From NCBI GenBank assembly GCA_947522735.1, contig CANNTZ010000005.1, positions 14,299 to 78,298 of the forward strand: DNA of 64,000 bases, given 5' to 3'. Under the pieces are notes generated by a model. That model was not told where the DNA came from, did not search any database, and saw only the letters and a list, made by a program, of their open reading frames with translations. The DNA comes from an uncultured Oscillospiraceae bacterium (lineage in GTDB: Bacteria; Bacillota; Clostridia; Oscillospirales; Ruminococcaceae). The first letter of the stretch is position 1; each line of letters starts with the position of its first letter. A program made the translations under genes and the position numbers. Of the stretch, positions 61,854 through 64,000 are shown piece after piece.

Positions 61854-62867
61854 TTATCTCACAAAGACCCTTTTGCCGCAGCGCGCGCTTTCTATTGCGG
61901 AGAAGGTCATCGCGACGCTGCCGTAGTTGGAGGTGCAGTCGCACTCCGATACGCGCCCGGCCTTGAGCGCGGTAATCATCTCGTTCACGCCGCCGGGGAA
62001 CCATGATATGCCGTCCCAGTCCGGGGGGAGCGGCAGGCTGACGCGTTCGGCGGAGCCGTCGGAGCGCAGCAGCTCGGCCTTTGGCAGCTCGTCAAAGCCG
62101 TTCCACACCGCCGTGCCCTTTGAGCCGATGACGCGCCACTGGGAGTGCCAGGCGGTTTTCATCGAGCTTGTACCCATCACGGCGTTATAGGTGAGCACCG
62201 AGCCGTCGGACATCTCAAAGATACACACGCCTGAGCCGTCGCCGTTGTAAGGGGAACCGACGGGGTTATATGAATGACAGTAGACGCTGACAGCGTCCGC
62301 ACCGAGTATGAATCGCGCCGAATCAAAGGAGTGGATGGCCTGATCCTGAAGCATCGGATAGGGCAGGGAGTTGCGCCCGCCGCTGAGATCGGCGTTGACA
62401 TAAATCTCGCAGCAGACATTCCAGATTTTGCCGAGCGTCCCGTTTTGCACGGCGGCACGCAGGGCGCGTATACCGGGAAGATACCGGCGGTTTTGCATGA
62501 CGTTGAAGGTAAGCCCGGTCCTTTTGACCTCCGCAAGCAGCGCCGCACCCTCCTCGCGGGACATGCACATCGGCTTTTCGCCAAACACGTTGCAGTCTGC
62601 CTCAAGCGCTTTCATGGTTATTTCATAGTGCGCGGGGGCGTTTGCGAGGTCGATCAGCACATCCGGCCTTATCTCGGCGAGCGCCGCGTCGACGCTTGTG
62701 TAGATGGGACAGTCGAGGCCGAACTGCTCCCGGCGTGCACGCGCGGCGTCGGGGTTTATGTCCACCATCGCAGAAACGACGGCGTCGCTGCGCCCCTTGA
62801 GGGCGTCGAGCCATTCGAGCGAGATGGTGCCGCAGCCGACCAGGATAAGCTTGAGCGATTTATCCAT
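61854..62867 (-). CDS. Gfo/Idh/MocA family oxidoreductase
   Basis: 337 aa. Rossmann start LKLILVGCGTISLEWLDAL (the usual second Gly of GxGxxG is present as GCGTIS), then VFGEKPMCMSREEGAALL with the conserved EKP Lys, and LQDQAIHSFDSARFILGADAVSV with the HxxD catalytic motif. NAD(P)-dependent oxidation of a sugar or polyol. GGAG precedes the ATG. It lies 14 bases after an epimerase gene and 53 bases before the 581-aa protein gene, on one transcript. Confidence 0.9.
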   Translation of the reverse strand: MDKSLKLILVGCGTISLEWLDALKGRSDAVVSAMVDINPDAARARREQFGLDCPIYTSVDAALAEIRPDVLIDLANAPAHYEITMKALEADCNVFGEKPMCMSREEGAALLAEVKRTGLTFNVMQNRRYLPGIRALRAAVQNGTLGKIWNVCCEIYVNADLSGGRNSLPYPMLQDQAIHSFDSARFILGADAVSVYCHSYNPVGSPYNGDGSGVCIFEMSDGSVLTYNAVMGTSSMKTAWHSQWRVIGSKGTAVWNGFDELPKAELLRSDGSAERVSLPLPPDWDGISWFPGGVNEMITALKAGRVSECDCTSNYGSVAMTFSAIESARCGKRVFVR

Positions 62868-62881
62868 ATAAATTCTCCTCC

Positions 62882-63736
62882 TTAAAGCAGCCCGTGCAAG
62901 GCGCTGTAGGATTCCTCGGCGGCTTTTATCCAGTCTCCGCCAAGCCTGCGGCTCAGGTGCGCGTCCGCTTCATATTCGACGGAGAGCACGCCGTCGTAGC
63001 CTATGGCGTCAAGCCCACGCGCAAAGCCGGCCCAATCCACAAGCCCCTCGCCAAGAGGAGGAAACAGCACCCGTCCGCGCTTCTGAGAGCCGGCTGCATC
63101 CTTTAGATGAACGTGCTTTATCCGGTCGCGGCCCCACTGGCGCAGCAGAAACTCCATATCGCAGTTGCCTGCGAGCTGGTCGTGCGAGGGATCGAAGTTG
63201 ACGCCTAAATTCGGCGAGGCATAGTGATTTACAAGGTGCTCCATGGTGAAAAAATCGTGGCAGAGCATTCCCCATACGTTCTCGACAGCCAGCATGGCGC
63301 CAGACCCTTCAGCAAGCGGCACAAGCCTGTCGAAAGCCTCAAAAAGCATGCTCCACGCGTCTGTCATCGAGATATCCTCGCCGACTGTGATGCGGCCTGC
63401 TATCCACGGGCGCGGGCCGGTGAAGAGGTTGAAGGTAGTCGCTCCGGCGGCGGAGCAGCGCAGGATATAGTCCTCGGTCTGGCGTATGCTACACTCGCGC
63501 GCGTCGGGATCGAGGTCGATATAGTCGAGCTGGAGCACGACCTCGGAGAGGCTCAGTCCGGAGCGCTCGATGCTGCGCACCTCGTCGGAAAGGCGCTCAC
63601 GACTGCGCTCTATCCACCACCTGTCCAGCTCCACGGCATCGTAACCAATGCGTAAGAGGATGTCGCAGGTATTCTCGATTGGGAGGCTCTGAAAGGCTCC
63701 GTTGGCGTAAAAGCCGATTTTTCTTTTATTTATCAT
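62882..63736 (-). CDS. Sugar phosphate isomerase/epimerase family protein
   Basis: 284 aa TIM barrel. Metal ligands: Glu in LAVENVWGMLCHDFF, Asp/His in GVNFDPSHDQLAG, His in IKHVHLKDAAG and Glu in GVLSVEYEADAH. Similar to hydroxypyruvate isomerase, inosose isomerase and tagatose-epimerase relatives; substrate unknown. Paired with the oxidoreductase downstream, repeating the arrangement at 33345-35247. Confidence 0.9.
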   Translation of the reverse strand: MINKRKIGFYANGAFQSLPIENTCDILLRIGYDAVELDRWWIERSRERLSDEVRSIERSGLSLSEVVLQLDYIDLDPDARECSIRQTEDYILRCSAAGATTFNLFTGPRPWIAGRITVGEDISMTDAWSMLFEAFDRLVPLAEGSGAMLAVENVWGMLCHDFFTMEHLVNHYASPNLGVNFDPSHDQLAGNCDMEFLLRQWGRDRIKHVHLKDAAGSQKRGRVLFPPLGEGLVDWAGFARGLDAIGYDGVLSVEYEADAHLSRRLGGDWIKAAEESYSALHGLL

Positions 63737-63761
63737 TGCAACAATTCTCCATGTATATAAG

Positions 63762-64000
63762 TTACTGCTCCGTCATTGCCCCCAGCAGAAGGGCCCTCAG
63801 GGGAGACGGCTCGGCGGCCTTGACGAGCGCGAGCAGCGCGTGGCATTGATAGACCGGGTCGGTTATAGACGCGTCGAGCCGCGGGAGGATATCGACCATG
63901 TTAAAATGAGCAGCACAGGATATCTCGCGGAGCATGCGGCGGCTCTCGGCCTGGCTTTCGGCGCGCGCGGGGGGATAGCCGGGGGCATCCGCCGGGGCGA
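63762..64000 (-). CDS. C-terminal part of a protein cut by the window edge
   Basis: The last 79 codons of a minus-strand gene, open to base 64000 and ending TAA at 63764-63762, 25 bases before the epimerase start. Readable segments are SRRMLREISCAAHF, MVDILPRLDASITD and CHALLALVKAAEPSPLRALLLGAM. Too short to assign; codon use fits the neighbouring genes, and it probably belongs to the same operon. Confidence 0.7.
   Translation of the reverse strand, partial: APADAPGYPPARAESQAESRRMLREISCAAHFNMVDILPRLDASITDPVYQCHALLALVKAAEPSPLRALLLGAMTEQ

Noticed and set aside
1..64000. CRISPR arrays, insertion sequences, prophage, rRNA
   Set aside because: No regularly spaced repeats, transposase or integrase motifs, phage structural genes or rRNA sequence were seen on reading.

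Overview
The window looks like a chromosomal segment of a spore-forming Firmicute of class Clostridia, most probably a gut Oscillospiraceae/Ruminococcaceae-type organism. I infer this from the high-GC coding sequence with AT-rich promoters, the strong GGAGG ribosome binding sites with several TTG starts, the sporulation genes (yqfC, yqfD, a ylbJ-like gene, a SpoIIQ-like peptidase), the type 3 ProRS, Rex, the CmpB-family membrane protein and a T-box riboswitch. No phage, insertion sequence, CRISPR array or rRNA is visible. Two tRNAs are present: Arg-CCG and Leu-TAG.

Layout. 0-9.5 kb: transaldolase, a three-S1-domain protein, small unknowns, a TIM-barrel epimerase behind a cre-like operator, tRNA-Arg, a GH110-type beta-helix glycosidase, a ZIP transporter and an orphan peptide-binding lipoprotein. 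9.9-19.7 kb: housekeeping genes (acyl-CoA ligase, polysaccharide deacetylase, Nudix, acpP, proS, SpoIIQ-like, isocitrate dehydrogenase family, rex, CmpB-like). 19.7-28 kb: the conserved Firmicutes block yqfC-yqfD-phoH-ybeY-dgkA-era-yqzL-recO-mutS2, all on the minus strand, including a 52-codon yqzL gene that overlaps recO. 27.8-32.2 kb: YlbJ-like, a small Cys-rich protein and a large cell-wall amidase. 32.3-36.2 kb: a sugar island (GH29 fucosidase, oxidoreductase, epimerase, AraC regulator). 36.2-41.7 kb: the tRNA-dependent amidation operon. 41.7-47.3 kb: a second glycan island (GH3 NagZ-like, GH20, SGNH hydrolase, RpiB-like). 47.4-52.9 kb: a TetM-like GTPase, GNAT, a TetR-controlled ABC exporter and tRNA-Leu. 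53.2-64 kb: a ribose-type sugar importer with an embedded glycosidase-like enzyme, then an enzyme/oxidoreductase/epimerase set that runs off the right edge.

The most notable features are two fusions. Aspartyl-tRNA synthetase is fused in frame to GatC, directly upstream of gatA and gatB, under a T-box whose specifier region reads GAAC, overlapping Glu GAA and Asn AAC codons. This puts charging, amidation and tRNA sensing in one transcription unit. Second, a ribosomal-protection-type GTPase carries a C-terminal NYN nuclease domain resembling Rae1/YacP. The scattered GH110, GH29, GH20 and GH3 enzymes together suggest foraging on host O-glycans or similar glycans.
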